Positions 6,980 to 7,155 of a DNA stretch of 7,155 bases are shown here, piece after piece (within the stretch, counting starts at the first letter, position 1; each line of letters begins with the position of its first letter). The notes beneath the pieces are model-generated. The model worked only from the letters and a program-made list of their open reading frames with translations. It was not told where the DNA came from and did no database searches. Both the position numbers and the translations under genes were made by a program. The DNA lies in NCBI GenBank assembly GCA_014378805.1, contig JACMMY010000078.1:1-7155 (forward strand). The letters are read 5' to 3'. This DNA comes from Moraxellaceae bacterium (lineage in GTDB: Bacteria; Pseudomonadota; Gammaproteobacteria; Pseudomonadales; Moraxellaceae).

Positions 6980-6994
6980 CCTTCAAAACGAAGG
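6980..6994 (+). terminator. Possible weak terminator hairpin after the cyclase gene
   Basis: CCTTC (6980-6984) pairs with GAAGG (6990-6994) around an AAAAC loop, 21 bases after the stop codon. Only a short ATTTTAA follows, so the T-tract is poor. A competing pairing, GGAT (6993-6996) with ATCC (7001-7004), overlaps it. Confidence 0.35.
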
Positions 6995-7089
6995 ATTTTA
7001 ATCCTCAATATCATACTTGTTTTAAGTCAAGTACAACCTTTTAGTCAGAATATCGGGTTGCCCAATGCCCAGAATGCGGATAATCTGTA

Positions 7090-7117
7090 CTGAAAGTTGA
7101 ATGCAGATAAATATAAT
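7090..7117 (+). promoter_or_regulatory. Putative promoter near the right edge
   Basis: CTGAAA (7090-7095, 4 of 6 to TTGACA) and a perfect TATAAT (7112-7117) are separated by 16 bases. The predicted transcription start is near 7124, about 12 bases before an ATG at 7136. Perfect TATAAT can occur by chance in AT-rich DNA, but the spacing and position fit a new gene beginning here. Confidence 0.5.
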
Positions 7118-7135
7118 GATTAGAGTGTAATATCT

Positions 7136-7155
7136 ATGGATGATCATAAACTTGA
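7136..7155 (+). CDS. Possible start of a gene cut by the right edge
   Basis: An ATG at 7136 opens a frame reading MDDHKL up to the window end. Support is the promoter-like sequence just upstream and a weak purine stretch, AGAG (7122-7125), ten bases before the ATG. Six codons are too few to name a product or to be sure that this is coding. Confidence 0.3.

Noticed and set aside
7015..7032. Inverted repeat ACTTG / CAAGT downstream of the cyclase gene
   Set aside because: The stem is short and AT-rich with an eight-base loop and no T-run; there is no good reason to call it a terminator or operator.

Overview
The window looks like chromosomal DNA from a gammaproteobacterium of the Moraxellaceae (Acinetobacter or a close relative). 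This is inferred from the moderately AT-rich composition, the style of the acyl-CoA dehydrogenase (N-terminus MPIYTAPLQDMRF) and the cold-shock/DUF1294 fusion at the left edge. The call rests on recalled family resemblance, not on a search. All genes read on the + strand. There is no rRNA, tRNA, CRISPR array, insertion sequence or phage gene that I can support.

Layout. Bases 1-488 hold the 3' part of a cold-shock-domain/DUF1294 membrane protein that starts outside the window. Bases 649-2421 encode a complete, roughly 590-residue acyl-CoA dehydrogenase of the long DmdC-like subclass. It has its own likely extended -10 promoter, and a strong intrinsic terminator follows it at 2474-2542. After a C-rich, G-poor leader, 2700-5579 encodes a 959-residue membrane receptor with an extracytoplasmic dCache sensor, a HAMP-like linker, a GAF domain and a cyclic-di-GMP phosphodiesterase domain (HD-GYP) carrying an insert of about 170 residues. 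Bases 5792-6958 encode a six-transmembrane diguanylate cyclase with an intact GGEEF active site and RxxD inhibitory site. The last 200 bases hold a weak hairpin, a good-looking promoter with a perfect TATAAT box, and a possible first few codons of another gene cut by the right edge.

How the genes work together. The dehydrogenase is a metabolic gene (fatty or other acyl-CoA oxidation). It is insulated by its terminator from the signalling pair downstream. The HD-GYP receptor and the diguanylate cyclase have opposing activities, one degrading and one making cyclic di-GMP. They are neighbours on the same strand with a 212-base gap, so a local, input-controlled cyclic-di-GMP module is plausible. 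Nothing in the window names its output.

I did not find a clearly undescribed system. The most interesting items are the large insert within the HD-GYP catalytic fold with a histidine at the third-metal position, the adjacency of opposing cyclic-di-GMP enzymes, and the regulatory architecture between genes.
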